A DNA stretch of 64,000 nucleotides from Streptomyces sp. NBC_00178. GTDB taxonomy: Bacteria > Actinomycetota > Actinomycetes > Streptomycetales > Streptomycetaceae. The stretch spans positions 3,176,001-3,240,000 of the forward strand of contig NZ_CP108143.1 of NCBI RefSeq assembly GCF_036206005.1, given 5' to 3'. Shown here piece after piece: positions 41,874-51,808 of the stretch. Each line of letters starts with the position of its first letter. Within the stretch, counting starts at the first letter, position 1. The position numbers and the translations under genes are program-made. The notes under the pieces were generated by a model. The model saw only the letters and a program-made list of their open reading frames with translations. It was not told the DNA's origin and did not search any database.

Positions 41874-42593
41874 ATGGGCAGGAGCCGCAGAACAATTCCG
41901 GAGGAGCTTCTGCTGCTCGCTCTGGACCCGACCACGGGTACCACAGCGCAGCCGCAGTCGCTCGACCTCGGCCTGGCCGGGGCACAGCTAGTGGAGCTGG
42001 CTCTGGCAGGACGGATAGCCCCTGACGGGGATCGTATAGCCGTGGTGATGCCACGGCCGACAGGAGATCCGACTCTGGACTCCGCACTGGAGCTGCTGCG
42101 CCGTCGTGGCAGTCCGGTTCGGGCGGTCCACTGGATCGGCGGGCCCCGGCTGGGACTTCGCCAGATCTACCTCGCGCACCTGGAGCGGTGCGGCATGGTG
42201 CATGCCGTGGCGGGCCAGATGTGCGGAGTGCTGCCGACGACTCGCTACCAGGCGACGGACACGGCGATCAGCCGCGACATCAGAGCACGGCTGGACAGTG
42301 CGATCCGCACCGGCGTACCGCCGGACCCGCGGACCGCGGCGCTCGCCGCACTGGCCCACGCGGTCGGACTCGGCAAGCACCTCTACCCCGGGAACGAGGG
42401 GCGCTCGTCGCGCTCCCGGCTCCGGGACCTGATCAGGCACGACCCGATGGGCGGTCTCGTGGCGCATGCCGTGATGGACGTCCAGAACGGTGTGGCCGTC
42501 CAGCCGCGCCGTAATCAGCAGACGGCGGGCGTGCCGTTGCAGCCGCAAGCACAGGCGGGTCGCGGCAGCATGGCGCACACCTCCGTGCACTGA
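41874..42593 (+). CDS. GOLPH3/Vps74 (GPP34) family protein
   Basis: A 239-aa protein. The N-terminus RRTIPEELLLLALDPTTG, then LDLGLAGAQLVELALAGRIA and LERCGMVHAV form the alpha-helical GOLPH3-like fold known in eukaryotes for phosphoinositide-dependent Golgi retention. Actinobacterial members are common and uncharacterised; a role in lipid binding or development is only a guess. ATG 41874 follows GGGGAGG. A perfect 16-bp hairpin terminates the gene at 42669. Confidence 0.85.
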   Translation: MGRSRRTIPEELLLLALDPTTGTTAQPQSLDLGLAGAQLVELALAGRIAPDGDRIAVVMPRPTGDPTLDSALELLRRRGSPVRAVHWIGGPRLGLRQIYLAHLERCGMVHAVAGQMCGVLPTTRYQATDTAISRDIRARLDSAIRTGVPPDPRTAALAALAHAVGLGKHLYPGNEGRSSRSRLRDLIRHDPMGGLVAHAVMDVQNGVAVQPRRNQQTAGVPLQPQAQAGRGSMAHTSVH

Positions 42594-42668
42594 CCGCGCG
42601 CACCCCTCGCGCGGAGAACCGAACACCGCCGTACCGCGTCCCCATGACCCGGTCCGGGAGCCGCACCA

Positions 42669-42705
42669 CGCGCGGGGCAGCCGGATCCACCGGCTGCCCC
42701 GCGCG
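42669..42705 (+). terminator. Perfect 16-bp hairpin with T-rich end
   Basis: Arms 42669-42684 and 42690-42705 pair exactly around ATCCA and are followed by CTTTGG, after the GOLPH3-like gene. Confidence 0.8.
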
Positions 42706-42809
42706 CTTTGGTGTCGCCGTTTCCCAGCGCGCCCGGGTGCGCGGGTGGCAATCTGCTGAGCAGTAGATACGCACAGCTAGAACAGCTGCATAGCCGGAGG
42801 TGCCGTTCC

Positions 42810-43667
42810 GTGCCGACCAACGTCAATCCCACCGTCAGGCGACGCCGGTTGGGCCAGGAGTTGCGCCGTCTGCGCGAGATCAAGGGCATGACGGCCGAGG
42901 AGGTGGCGGAGCGGCTGCTGGTCTCGCAGTCGAAGATCAGCCGCCTGGAGAACGGCCGGCGTTCCATCAGCCAGCGCGACGTCCGCGATCTGTGCGGGGT
43001 GTACGAGGTCGAGGACCACCGCGTCGTCGACTCGCTGATGCAGATGGCCAAGGACTCGCGGCAGCAGGGCTGGTGGCACGCCTTCGGCGACATCCCCTAC
43101 AGCGTGTACATCGGGCTGGAGACGGACGCAGAGTCCCTCAGGGTGTACGAGCCCCAGGTCGTCCCGGGGCTCCTCCAGACCCGGGGTTACGCGGAGGCAC
43201 TGATCACCGGGGCCCTGCCCGAGGCCCCGCCGGCCGACATCGAGAAGCGGGTCAACGTCCGCGCCCGCCGCCAGGACCGCGTCAACGCCCCCGAACACCC
43301 GCTGCGCCTCTGGGCCGTCATCGACGAGTCCGCCCTGCGCCGGCAGGTCGGCGGCAAGCAGGTGATGATCGAGCAACTGGAGCACCTCATCGAGCAGTCG
43401 CAGCTGCCGCACGTGACGGTGCAGGTCCTGCCCTTCGACATGGGCGCCCATCCGGGCATCAGCGGGCAGTACGCGATCCTGGAGTTCCCGGACGCCGCGG
43501 ACTCCAGCGTCGTGTACATCGAGGGGGTCACCAGTGACCTCTACCTGGAGAAAGCGAACGACGTGCAGCGCTACAGCGTCATGTACGAACACCTGCGGGC
43601 ACAGGCGCTGAATGTGGACCAGACCCGCCAATTCATCGGTGACATCGTGAAGGACTACACACGCTGA
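42810..43667 (+). CDS. XRE-family regulator with DUF5753
   Basis: A 285-aa regulator: HTH_31/XRE domain at about residues 12-65 (ELRRLREIKGMTAEEVAERL, SQSKISRLENG) and the DUF5753 ligand-binding domain from about 95 (VYEPQVVPGLLQTRGYAEAL) to the end. Such proteins are always paired with a small DUF397 protein and act in Streptomyces development (WhiJ/BldB-like circuits). GTG 42810 follows GGAGGT at 8 bases. The partner gene starts 270 bases downstream. Confidence 0.92.
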   Translation: MPTNVNPTVRRRRLGQELRRLREIKGMTAEEVAERLLVSQSKISRLENGRRSISQRDVRDLCGVYEVEDHRVVDSLMQMAKDSRQQGWWHAFGDIPYSVYIGLETDAESLRVYEPQVVPGLLQTRGYAEALITGALPEAPPADIEKRVNVRARRQDRVNAPEHPLRLWAVIDESALRRQVGGKQVMIEQLEHLIEQSQLPHVTVQVLPFDMGAHPGISGQYAILEFPDAADSSVVYIEGVTSDLYLEKANDVQRYSVMYEHLRAQALNVDQTRQFIGDIVKDYTR

Positions 43668-43937
43668 TCCAGCCGCGCCGGCCTCCGGAAAGTGCCGGGC
43701 GCCCGCGGAAACAGCACGTCCCCGATACCACCTGATGTGCGAGAAATGCTGCGATGTAAGTGAGGTGGGGGCGGGACGATACACCGCCACCACCTCGCAG
43801 CGGAAGCCCAAAACGGAATATGCCATCCGGTCGAGTGAACGGCCCCACCACCGGACGATGTTGGCGAGTAGCGTCGATCACGCCAACAGGAACGAAGTTG
43901 GTGCCCTCCCACATCAACTCTCTGAACCGGAGTGAAC

Positions 43938-44144
43938 ATGGCTATTCTTCAGGGTGCTACGGAGAACTGGACGAAGTCGTCGTACTCCGGCGGTAACGGA
44001 GCATGCGTCGAGGTGAAGTCACCCGTCACCCAGGCCATCGCCGTGCGGGACTCGAAGGCCCCCGAAGGCCCCTCGCTCAGCTTCGTGTCCGGGGCGTGGA
44101 ACACCTTCGTCCGCGATGTCGCTTCGGGCTCGATCAACGCCTGA
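43938..44144 (+). CDS. DUF397 protein (partner of the XRE regulator at 42810)
   Basis: A 68-aa protein with the DUF397 hallmarks: WTKSSYSGGNGACVEV, VRDSK and the final FVRDVASG. These small proteins bind and modulate their cognate DUF5753 regulator. ATG 43938 is preceded by GGAG at 6 bases. Unlike the second pair in the window it is not overlapped with the regulator; 270 bases intervene, so separate promoters are possible. Confidence 0.9.
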   Translation: MAILQGATENWTKSSYSGGNGACVEVKSPVTQAIAVRDSKAPEGPSLSFVSGAWNTFVRDVASGSINA

Positions 44145-44702
44145 CCGGCTTCCCGCCACGCGCGCGCCTCATGCGGGTTCTTCCCCGCCCGCGCGCCGCG
44201 CCCGCTCCTCGTGCGCGGCCCTCAGGAGCCCTCTCGACCGGCTTCGCCGTCCTGGCCGAGGGGGACCCGCCCGCAGGGGGACCGCCGCCGACGCACCTTG
44301 CTCGCAGGGGCGTCGGTGGTGGGCCCGAGCGGCGTCGAGAGCGCCCGGGCGTCGCGTGGTTCAGCTCTTCCTCTTCTCCGGCCGCACGGGACCCGCATCC
44401 CGTGCGGCCGTTCTGCGTTCTCGGGCATTCCTGCATGGCGTGGATCTCTGCACAGCCTGACGAAGTGCCCGCTCATCGTGTGGCCGTGGTCACGTTCACG
44501 ACAACGCCCCACAAGGTCAAGAACAAGCAAAATCGTTCGCCTTGCTGATCTGCGTTCACATCCCTGATCGCGGAGACCTTGACCGAGGACCCGGACAGGC
44601 GGTTCAATCCCCCAAGTCCCCGTTCCCGCACGGGGACACCGCTGAACGGCCGTACTGACGAAGTGCGTTCCCGTTCACAAGGCGGACCCCTGGAGGGGGC
44701 AC
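44145..44702 (+). promoter_or_regulatory. Gap of about 560 bases before the symporter gene, with a terminator
   Basis: No gene is supported here. A perfect 13-bp hairpin (arms 44379-44391 and 44398-44410, loop CCCGCA) ends the DUF397 transcript. Bases 44455-44560 are less GC-rich (CACAAGGTCAAGAACAAGC) and probably contain the symporter promoter. Confidence 0.5.
44379..44410 (+). terminator. Perfect 13-bp hairpin downstream of the DUF397 gene
   Basis: CGGCCGCACGGGA and TCCCGTGCGGCCG are exact complements around a six-base loop. Confidence 0.75.
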
Positions 44703-46286
44703 ATGAACAGTCTCGACTGGGCCGTGCTCATCGGATACTTCGGTGTGATGGTCGCGATCGGACTCTGGTCGCACAAGCGCGTGGACGACGTCAGCGACTT
44801 CTTCACGGCCGGCGGCAAGATGCCGTGGTGGCTGTCGGGCATCTCGCACCACATGTCCGGTTACAGCGCGGTGATGTTCACCGGCTACGCCGGGATCGCC
44901 TACCAGTACGGCGTGACGTCGTTCGTGACCTGGTCCCTGCCGATCGCGATCGGCATCGGCATCGGGGCGAAGCTCTTCGCCCCCCGGCTCAACCGGCTGC
45001 GCTCGCGGCTGCACGTCGCCTCACCGCTCGAATACCTGAAGAACCGCTACAACATCCCGACCCAGCAGGCCCTGGCCTGGTCCGGTCTGCTGCTGAAGAT
45101 CGTGGACGTCGGCGCCAAGTGGGCCGCCATCGCGACCCTGCTCTCCGTCTTCACGGGCATGAGCCTGACCCAGGGCATCTTCATCACGGGCGCCATCACC
45201 GCCGTGTACTGCACGGTCGGCGGCCTGTGGGCCGACGCCCTCACCGAGCTCGGCCAGTTCGTCATCCAGCTCTTCGCGGGTCTGACGATGCTGGTCATCG
45301 CGATGAGCGAGCTGGGCGGCTTCAGCTCCCTGTGGACCGTCTGGGACAAGCTGCCCGAGGGTCACACCGACCCGACGGCGGGGCCGTACACCGTGACGTT
45401 CCTGCTCGCCTATCTCTTCATCAAGACCTTCGAGTACAACGGCGGCATGTGGAACCAGGCCCAGCGCTACATGGCCACGGACTCCGCGCGGTCCGCGACC
45501 CGCTCGGCCCGCCTCTCGGCCCTGCTGTGGCTGGTCTGGCCCGCGGTGCTCTTCTTCCCGATGTGGGTCGCCCCGCTGCTCGTCGAGGCCAAGAAGCCCG
45601 ACGCGTCGGACAGTTACGCGCTGATGACCGAGCAGCTGCTGCCGCACGGCCTGCTCGGCCTGGTCGTCGTCGGCTTCTTCTCGCACACGATGGCGATGTG
45701 CTCCTCCGACGCCAACGCCATCTCCGCCGTCTTCACCCGGGACATCGCGCCGGTCCTCTCCAAGGCCGCCCGCTCCTGGAGCAACCGCAGCGGGCTGCTC
45801 GCCGCCCGGCTGTCCACGCTGACCTTCCTCGGACTGTCCATGGCGCTGGCGACCCAGATCAACTCCCCGACGTTCAAGGACATCATCACGGTCGTCATCA
45901 AGTGGGTGGCCGGCCTGATGGGCCCCATCGCGATCCCGTTCATGCTCGGCCTGCTGCGCGGGTTCCGCAGGTCCGGCCCGACGGCGGCGCTCACCAGCTG
46001 GGCGGCGGGGCTGCTCGCCTTCTTCTTCACGAACTACAACCTCGACGGTTCGGTGAAGACGGATGTGGCACTGCAGTACCAGGTGGCTCTGCCGCTGGCC
46101 ATCTCGCTGGTGCTCTACGTCGTCATCGGCTTCGTCAAGCCCGAGGACACCCCGGAGCGGGACGCCCTCATCGAGGTGATCAACACGGACGACGGAGGCC
46201 CTGGCGGCGCCGCGGCGACGGCGGGCGTCCCCGCGCAGAAGGCGGGTCCGGAGGGCACCGGGGTCCGCGAGGGCGTGCGGGACTGA
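44703..46286 (+). CDS. Sodium:solute symporter family transporter
   Basis: A 527-aa SSS-family protein with about 13 membrane segments. Typical stretches are DFFTAGGKMPWWLSGISHHM (after segment 1), the GIAYQYGVTSF segment and AVYCTVGGLWADALTELGQF (the family signature region). Uptake of a sugar, amino acid or organic anion with Na+ is likely; the related Streptomyces proteins are usually annotated only at family level. ATG 44703 has GGAGG at good spacing. The C-terminus ends in a hydrophilic Gly/Ala tail. It converges on the ADP-ribosylglycohydrolase-like gene. Confidence 0.9.
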   Translation: MNSLDWAVLIGYFGVMVAIGLWSHKRVDDVSDFFTAGGKMPWWLSGISHHMSGYSAVMFTGYAGIAYQYGVTSFVTWSLPIAIGIGIGAKLFAPRLNRLRSRLHVASPLEYLKNRYNIPTQQALAWSGLLLKIVDVGAKWAAIATLLSVFTGMSLTQGIFITGAITAVYCTVGGLWADALTELGQFVIQLFAGLTMLVIAMSELGGFSSLWTVWDKLPEGHTDPTAGPYTVTFLLAYLFIKTFEYNGGMWNQAQRYMATDSARSATRSARLSALLWLVWPAVLFFPMWVAPLLVEAKKPDASDSYALMTEQLLPHGLLGLVVVGFFSHTMAMCSSDANAISAVFTRDIAPVLSKAARSWSNRSGLLAARLSTLTFLGLSMALATQINSPTFKDIITVVIKWVAGLMGPIAIPFMLGLLRGFRRSGPTAALTSWAAGLLAFFFTNYNLDGSVKTDVALQYQVALPLAISLVLYVVIGFVKPEDTPERDALIEVINTDDGGPGGAAATAGVPAQKAGPEGTGVREGVRD

Positions 46287-46291
46287 CCGGT

Positions 46292-46308
46292 CCCCCGCGA
46301 CGCGGGGG
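46292..46308. terminator. Short hairpin between convergent genes
   Basis: CCCCCGC (46292-46298) and GCGGGGG (46302-46308) pair around GAC, just after the symporter stop. Confidence 0.55.
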
Positions 46309-46372
46309 CAGGAACGGCGGGCGGGCGCGGCGGCGTCCGTCCGCCTCCGCGCTTCCGGGGTGCGGGCCCGTC

Positions 46373-47488
46373 TCAGTCCCTCGGGTAGCGCGCCACCCAG
46401 CCCGGGGCGACGGCGGTCGGGCTGTGCAGGGCGGGGCCCTGGGTCATCTCCATGGCGAAGTCGTCGGCGAGTTCGAGGAGGGTGGAGCGTCCCTCCAGTT
46501 CGGCCAGCCAGGCGGGCGGCAGCGCGGTCTCGCCGTGCAGGGCCCCGAGGAGCGCCCCGCAGACGGCGCCGGTGGCCGCCGAGGGGCCGGAGTGGTTGAC
46601 CGCGAGCCGCAGACCGTGCCGCACGTCCTCGCCCACCAGCGCGCAGTACAGCGCGACCGCGAGGACCTCTTCCGCAGAGTCGGTGTCGCCGAGCGCCTCT
46701 ATGAGCGCGGGCCCGGGAATCCCCTGCCGTACGGAACCGAGCGCCTGGCGGAGCGCGTCGGTCACCTGCTCGTTGCCCGGCCGTTCGGCGAGCAGGGCCA
46801 GCGTGTGCTGCACGGCCCCGTCCAGGGTCTCCCCACGGGCCAGCCCGTGCACGAGCAGGGCGAGGGCGCCTGCGGAGAGCTGGGCGGTGGCGTGGCCGTG
46901 GGTGTGGGCGGCGCACTCGACGGCGAGTTGCAGGACCAGCTGGGGCTCCCAGCCGACGAGCAGGCCGAAGGGCGCGGACCTGGTGAGCGCGGCCGAGTCG
47001 CGTGCGGAGGGGTTCTTGGGCACGGCGAGGGTGCCCATGGTGGCGTCGCCGAAGCCGATCAGGCATTCGCGGGTGGGGGCGCGGCGGGTGTAGAGCCACT
47101 CCTCCCTGGCCAGCCAGCCGTTGTCCTTGCGGCGCTCGTCGGGGCCCCAGGCGCTCTGCGTGGCGGCCCACCGCAGATGGGCCCGGAACACGTCGGTGGG
47201 CGGGTGCCAGGCGCCGGTGTCCCGGCGGACCTGCGCCCTGATGAGCCCGTCGACGGTGAAGAGGGTCAGCTGCGTGACGGCGGTGACGGCACCCCGCCGT
47301 CCATGTACGGGGACGAAGTCCACGACTCCGTCGACCCCGTGGGCGGCGCGGATCTCCTCCAGGGTGAGCGGGGCGACGCCCGCCCCTATGGCGTCTCCGA
47401 TGGCGCCGCCGAGCAGGACGCCACGCACCCGGCTGCGGAAGTCCTGTTGTTCGGCACGGCCCCAGACAGCTGTGGTCCCAGTGCTCAC
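46373..47488 (-). CDS. ADP-ribosylglycohydrolase-fold protein with lost metal ligands
   Basis: A 371-aa DraG/ARH-fold protein, recognised by GVLLGGAIGDAIGA (residues 23-36), the Leu-rich helices, and NHSGPSAATGAVCGALLGALHG (298-319). In active enzymes the two Mg2+-binding motifs are T-D-D-T and H-S-G-D-S-D-S/T-G. Here they read TAVT (69-72) and HSGPSAATG (299-307), so the metal-binding aspartates are gone. It is therefore probably a binding protein or has another activity. GTG 47488 follows AGGAAGGGG at 6 bases. It faces the small protein and XRE pair at 47.6-49.1 kb. Confidence 0.82.
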   Translation of the reverse strand: MSTGTTAVWGRAEQQDFRSRVRGVLLGGAIGDAIGAGVAPLTLEEIRAAHGVDGVVDFVPVHGRRGAVTAVTQLTLFTVDGLIRAQVRRDTGAWHPPTDVFRAHLRWAATQSAWGPDERRKDNGWLAREEWLYTRRAPTRECLIGFGDATMGTLAVPKNPSARDSAALTRSAPFGLLVGWEPQLVLQLAVECAAHTHGHATAQLSAGALALLVHGLARGETLDGAVQHTLALLAERPGNEQVTDALRQALGSVRQGIPGPALIEALGDTDSAEEVLAVALYCALVGEDVRHGLRLAVNHSGPSAATGAVCGALLGALHGETALPPAWLAELEGRSTLLELADDFAMEMTQGPALHSPTAVAPGWVARYPRD

Positions 47489-47615
47489 CGCGCCCCTTCC
47501 TCGACGAATACCGGCGTGTGACCGCGCAAGCACTGTAATCGAACGGAATGAGGTGTCTCAGGGGTCGAACGGAATGTACTCAGTAACTCCTCAGATCCCC
47601 TTTGAAAGGCATTCC

Positions 47616-47903
47616 TCAGAGTTTTCCGGATGTCCTCCCTTCTCTGCAGTGCGCGACGCGCAGAACGTCCCGCAGTGATTCGGTGGTCCACGTGAGGGCG
47701 AAACGCACCGCCCCCTCTCCCGCTGCCGCGTCGGCGAGGACGGCCTCCGCGCCGCTGAGAACGGCTTCTCCACAGGAGAGCAGTTCCGCCTCCACCTCGT
47801 CGGCGAGGCTGGACAGCCTGCTGTCCGGATGGTCGGTGCTCAGATAACAGGGCCTGCCCTCCGGGGAGTTCCAGGGCAGCAGGCGAAGGGGGGATTCGTC
47901 CAC
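47616..47903 (-). CDS. Small hypothetical protein linked to the XRE/DUF397 pair
   Basis: A 95-aa acidic protein starting DESPLRLLPWNSPEGRPCYL, with LADEVEAELLSCGEAVLSGAEAVLADAAAGEG and TESLRDVLRVAHCREG near the end. Similar small proteins are found next to DUF5753/DUF397 pairs in Streptomyces (abaA-type loci), which supports a shared regulatory role; that link is from memory. Divergent from the regulator at 48081. GTG start. Confidence 0.65.
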   Translation of the reverse strand: MDESPLRLLPWNSPEGRPCYLSTDHPDSRLSSLADEVEAELLSCGEAVLSGAEAVLADAAAGEGAVRFALTWTTESLRDVLRVAHCREGRTSGKL

Positions 47904-48080
47904 GGGCGTGCCTCACAGGTGTCGGGTGCGGTGGCGGTGCGGGGTCGGTGCCGGGGGCCGGCGTGACGACGCTGTCCCCATCGGGTGATGCTCACCTTTC
48001 GTGTTCCGATGATCACCCTCTGCGCGTAACCTCGGAAGGGGCGCCCGATTGCCGGCGCACGGGACAACGGGAGGACCGCG

Positions 48081-48908
48081 ATGACCGCTCAGCCGGCCGA
48101 CGTGGACGAGGAGTCGGGGCGCGCCGCCCTGGGCCGGGCCCTGCGCTATCTCCGGGAGAGCTCGGGGAAGTCCCTGGGCCGCCTCGCGGAGGAGACGCGC
48201 TACGACAAGAGCTACCTGTACCGGCTGGAGGTCGGCCAGCGGCTGTCCAAGCTGGCGGTGATGGAGGACCTGGACCGGCATTACGAGTCCGGGGGCCTGC
48301 TGGTGCAGTTGTGGAAGGCCGCTCGCCGGGAGGTGTTCAAGGACAAGTACAAGGAGTTCATGCGCCTGGAGCCGACCGCCTGCATCATGCACAAATTCAC
48401 CCTCGGAATCCCGGGCCTGCTGCAGACGGAGGACGTCGCCCGTGCCTCGTTGTCCGGCGCCCAGGCAACGGAGACGGACGCCGAACTCGTGGAGGAGCAG
48501 GTCGTCGCACGCATGGGGCGGCAGCAACTGCTGCACCGCAGGCCGGCCCCGTCGGTCCGGATCATCATCGACGAGTACGCACTGCGCCGCCCCGTGCCGG
48601 ACGCAAAGGTGTGGCAGGACCAGCTGACGCACCTGATCGACACGGCCGACCTCGCCTCCGTGGTCCTCCAGGTGCTGCCCTTCTCGGCCGGCGCCCACCA
48701 TCTGATGGACGGCTCCCTGACGTTGCTCTGGCAGGAGGACGGGGCCTCGGTCGCCTACACGGAGGGCAACGGCTGCGCCGAGCTCATCGAGGAACCGGCA
48801 GCGGTCACTCGATACCGGCTGTCCTACGATCGGCTCCGGGACCGGGCGCTGCCCCCGCCGGAGTCCATCGGGTTCATCAGGGGCGTCCTGGAGGAGCAGA
48901 CATCATGA
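48081..48908 (+). CDS. XRE-family regulator with DUF5753 (second pair)
   Basis: A 275-aa protein: HTH at about residues 19-70 (LRYLRESSGKSLGRLAEETR, DKSYLYRLEVG) and DUF5753 from about 95 (HKFTLGIPGLLQTEDVARASL) to the end. It differs clearly from the regulator at 42810 in both domains, so the two pairs are probably not cross-acting. GTG or ATG choice is settled by GGGAGGA at 48068-48074 before ATG 48081. Its stop overlaps the start of the DUF397 gene. Confidence 0.92.
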   Translation: MTAQPADVDEESGRAALGRALRYLRESSGKSLGRLAEETRYDKSYLYRLEVGQRLSKLAVMEDLDRHYESGGLLVQLWKAARREVFKDKYKEFMRLEPTACIMHKFTLGIPGLLQTEDVARASLSGAQATETDAELVEEQVVARMGRQQLLHRRPAPSVRIIIDEYALRRPVPDAKVWQDQLTHLIDTADLASVVLQVLPFSAGAHHLMDGSLTLLWQEDGASVAYTEGNGCAELIEEPAAVTRYRLSYDRLRDRALPPPESIGFIRGVLEEQTS

Positions 48909-49105
48909 GCCGTATCCCCGACCTCTCCACCACGGCCTGGCGCAAGTCCAGTTACAGCGACGGCGGCGACAACAACTGCCTGGAGGTCGCCGACGGCTTC
49001 GCGGGTCTCGTCCCCGTCCGGGACAGCAAGGTCCCCACCGGACCCGCCCTCCTCGTGACCGCCCCCGCCTGGACGGACTTCGTCGCCTTCGTCACCGGGC
49101 ACTGA
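48905..49105 (+). CDS. DUF397 protein (partner of the XRE regulator at 48081)
   Basis: A 66-aa protein with WRKSSYSDGGDNNCLEVADG and LVPVRDSKVPTGPALLV, the DUF397 pattern. The ATGA overlap with the regulator indicates translational coupling and stoichiometric synthesis. Presumably acts as the cognate antagonist or co-factor of that regulator. Confidence 0.92.
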   Translation: MSRIPDLSTTAWRKSSYSDGGDNNCLEVADGFAGLVPVRDSKVPTGPALLVTAPAWTDFVAFVTGH

Positions 49106-49231
49106 GCCGGGCGCCGAACCGGGCGCCGATCCGGGCCCCCGGCCGAGCGCCGCGCCCGCCGCAGGACGGCCGCCCGGCGCCCCCGCCCCGCCCGGCGGTC
49201 GGCGCGGGCGGGGCGGGGAGAGGCAGGGATC

Positions 49232-51808
49232 TCAGCCGGGCAGGACCGGCAGCAGTTCCGGCAGGTGTCCGTCCGACGCGGCGGCGGCCTCGACCCGCTC
49301 CCGGGGCACCTCGCCGTACAGCGTCGTCCGCGGCTTCGCCGGGCGGCCTGCGAGACCGGCGATGGCGACGAGGTCCTGGACGGAGCGGTACGAGCCGTAA
49401 CCGGACCCGGCCATACGGGAGATGGTCTCCTCCATCAGCGTCCCGCCGAGGTCGTTCGCACCCGAGCGCAGCATCTCGGCCGCACCCTCCGCGCCCAGCT
49501 TCACCCAGCTGGTCTGGATGTTGGTGATGTGCGGGTGGAGCAGCAGCCGGGCCATCGCCGTCACGGCGCGGTTGTCCCGGTCGGTGGGGCCGGGGCGCGC
49601 GATCCCGGCGAGGTACACCGGGGCGTTGGTGTGGATGAAGGGCAGGGTGACGAACTCCGTGAAGCCGCCGGTCTCCTGCTGGAGCCGGGCCAGCGTCCGG
49701 AAGTGGCCGAGCCAGTGGCGGGGCTGGTCGACATGGCCGTACATCATCGTGGACGAGGAGCGCAGGCCCGTCTCGTGCGCCGTCCTGATGACCTCCAGCC
49801 AGGTGGCGGTGGGCAGTTTCCCCTTGGTGAGGACCCAGCGGACCTCGTCGTCGAGGATCTCGGCGGCGGTGCCGGGGATGGAGTCGAGTCCGGCCTCCTT
49901 GGCGGAGGTCAGCCAGTCGCGGATCGACAGGCCGGTGCGGGTCGCGCCGTTGACGACCTCCATCGGCGAGAAGGCGTGGACGTGCATGCCGGGCACGCGC
50001 TCCTTCACGGCGCGCGCGATGTCGAAGTACGCCGTGCCGGGCAGGTCCGGGTGGATGCCGCCCTGCATGCAGACCTCGACCGCGCCGACGTCCCACGCCT
50101 GCGCGGCACGGTCGGCGACCTGGTCGAGCGAGAGCGTGTAGGCGTCGGCGTCCGTACGCCGCTGGGCGAAGGCGCAGAAGCGGCAGCCGGTGTAGCAGAC
50201 GTTGGTGAAGTTGATGTTCCTGGTGACGACGTAGGTGACGTCGTCACCGACCACGTCACGGCGCAGGGCGTCCGCGATCCGGCACAGCTCGTCCAGGGCC
50301 GGACCGTCCGCGTGGAGCAGGGCGAGGGCCTGGTCGTCGGTGAGCTTCGTGGGGTCGTCGGCGGCCTGGCCGAGGGCCTGGCGTACGTCGGCGTCGATGC
50401 GGGAGGGGACCATGCCGGGAGCCGCGGCCTCGCGCAGGGCGTCCCAGTCGCCGTACACCTCGTCGAAGTCGTCGCGCCGGTCGCCGGTGCGCCCGTCGGT
50501 GTCGATGGTGCGGTGCAGGTCGGTGCGCCCCGAGGCGTTGAAGCCCTCGTCGGGCTCCTGCCAGGGCAGCCCCACCGGGATGGCGCCCTCCTTCGCCAAC
50601 CCGGTCTCCGGGTCGGCGAGCGCCCGCACGTGCGGAAGGAGGCGCGGGTCGAGCCACGGCTCACCACGCTGGATGAACTCGGGGTAGATGGTGAGGCGTT
50701 CCCGAAGCGTGAAGCCGGACTCGGCGGTGCGCGCGGCGAGTTCGTCGATGTGCGGCCAGGGGCGCTCGGGGTTGACGTGGTCCGGGGTCAGCGGTGAGAC
50801 GCCGCCCCAGTCGTCGATGCCCGCCCCGATCAGCAGGGCGTACTCGGCGTCCGCGAGGTTCGGCGGGGCCTGGATGCGGGCCGAGGGGCCGAGGATGTGG
50901 CGGGCGACGGCGATCGCGGCGGCCAGCTCCTCCAGCTCCGCGTCCGGCATCCCGCGCATCGCGGTGTCCGGTTTGGCACGGAAGTTCTGGACGATGACCT
51001 CCTGGACGCCGTGGTAGGCCCGGGTGGTCTTGCGCAGTTCGAAGAGGGAGTCGGCGCGCTCCTCGTAGGACTCGCCGATGCCGATCAGGATGCCCGTGGT
51101 GAACGGCACGTTGGACCGGCCCGCGTCCTGGAGCACCCGCAGCCGGACCGCCGGCTCCTTGTCCGGGGAGCCGTAGTGGGGACCGCCCTTCTCCGACCAG
51201 AGCCGGGTGGCCGTCGTCTCCAGCATCATGCCCATGGACGGGGCGACCGGCTTCAGCCGTTGCAGGTCCGTCCACGTCAGCACCCCCGGGTTCAGGTGCG
51301 GCAGCAGCCCCGTCTCCTCCAGCACCCGGATGGCCATGGCCCGCACGTAGGCCAGGGTGTCGTCGTACCCCTCCGCCTCCAGCCACTCACGCGCCTCGGG
51401 CCAGCGGTCCTCCGGCCGGTCCCCCAGCGTGAACAGCGCCTCCTTGCAGCCCATTTCAGCGCCCTTGCGGGCGATGTCCAGGACCTCGTCCGGGGAGAGG
51501 AACATGCCGTGGCCCGCCTTGCGGAGCTTGCCGGGCACGGTCACGAAGGTGCAGTAGTGGCACGTGTCCCGGCAGAGCCGGGTCAGCGGGATGAAGACCT
51601 TGCGGGAATAGGTGATCACTCCGGGACGGCCCGCGGCCTCCAGCCCGGCGTCGCGCACCCGGGCCGCGGACGCGGCGAGGTCGGTGAGGTCCTCCCCCCG
51701 CGCCTGCAGCAGGACGGCGGCCTCCGCCACGTCGAGGGCGACACCGTCGCGGGCCCGCCTCAGGGCGCGCCGCATGGCGTTGGTCGTGGGGCGCTGGGGA
51801 TCGGTCAT
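49232..51808 (-). CDS. fbiC: FO synthase (bifunctional 7,8-didemethyl-8-hydroxy-5-deazariboflavin synthase)
   Basis: A 858-aa fusion of two radical-SAM enzymes (CofG and CofH) that makes the deazaflavin FO, precursor of coenzyme F420, from tyrosine and a pyrimidine intermediate. CofG half: C79-x3-C83-x2-C86 (CRDTCHYC). CofH half, from about residue 500: CYTGCRFC near residue 542. The length equals the usual actinobacterial FbiC. ATG 51808 is the first good start; longer frames upstream are not coding. An LLM-type F420-dependent oxidoreductase lies 2.5 kb away, which fits F420 use. Confidence 0.95.
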   Translation of the reverse strand: MTDPQRPTTNAMRRALRRARDGVALDVAEAAVLLQARGEDLTDLAASAARVRDAGLEAAGRPGVITYSRKVFIPLTRLCRDTCHYCTFVTVPGKLRKAGHGMFLSPDEVLDIARKGAEMGCKEALFTLGDRPEDRWPEAREWLEAEGYDDTLAYVRAMAIRVLEETGLLPHLNPGVLTWTDLQRLKPVAPSMGMMLETTATRLWSEKGGPHYGSPDKEPAVRLRVLQDAGRSNVPFTTGILIGIGESYEERADSLFELRKTTRAYHGVQEVIVQNFRAKPDTAMRGMPDAELEELAAAIAVARHILGPSARIQAPPNLADAEYALLIGAGIDDWGGVSPLTPDHVNPERPWPHIDELAARTAESGFTLRERLTIYPEFIQRGEPWLDPRLLPHVRALADPETGLAKEGAIPVGLPWQEPDEGFNASGRTDLHRTIDTDGRTGDRRDDFDEVYGDWDALREAAAPGMVPSRIDADVRQALGQAADDPTKLTDDQALALLHADGPALDELCRIADALRRDVVGDDVTYVVTRNINFTNVCYTGCRFCAFAQRRTDADAYTLSLDQVADRAAQAWDVGAVEVCMQGGIHPDLPGTAYFDIARAVKERVPGMHVHAFSPMEVVNGATRTGLSIRDWLTSAKEAGLDSIPGTAAEILDDEVRWVLTKGKLPTATWLEVIRTAHETGLRSSSTMMYGHVDQPRHWLGHFRTLARLQQETGGFTEFVTLPFIHTNAPVYLAGIARPGPTDRDNRAVTAMARLLLHPHITNIQTSWVKLGAEGAAEMLRSGANDLGGTLMEETISRMAGSGYGSYRSVQDLVAIAGLAGRPAKPRTTLYGEVPRERVEAAAASDGHLPELLPVLPG

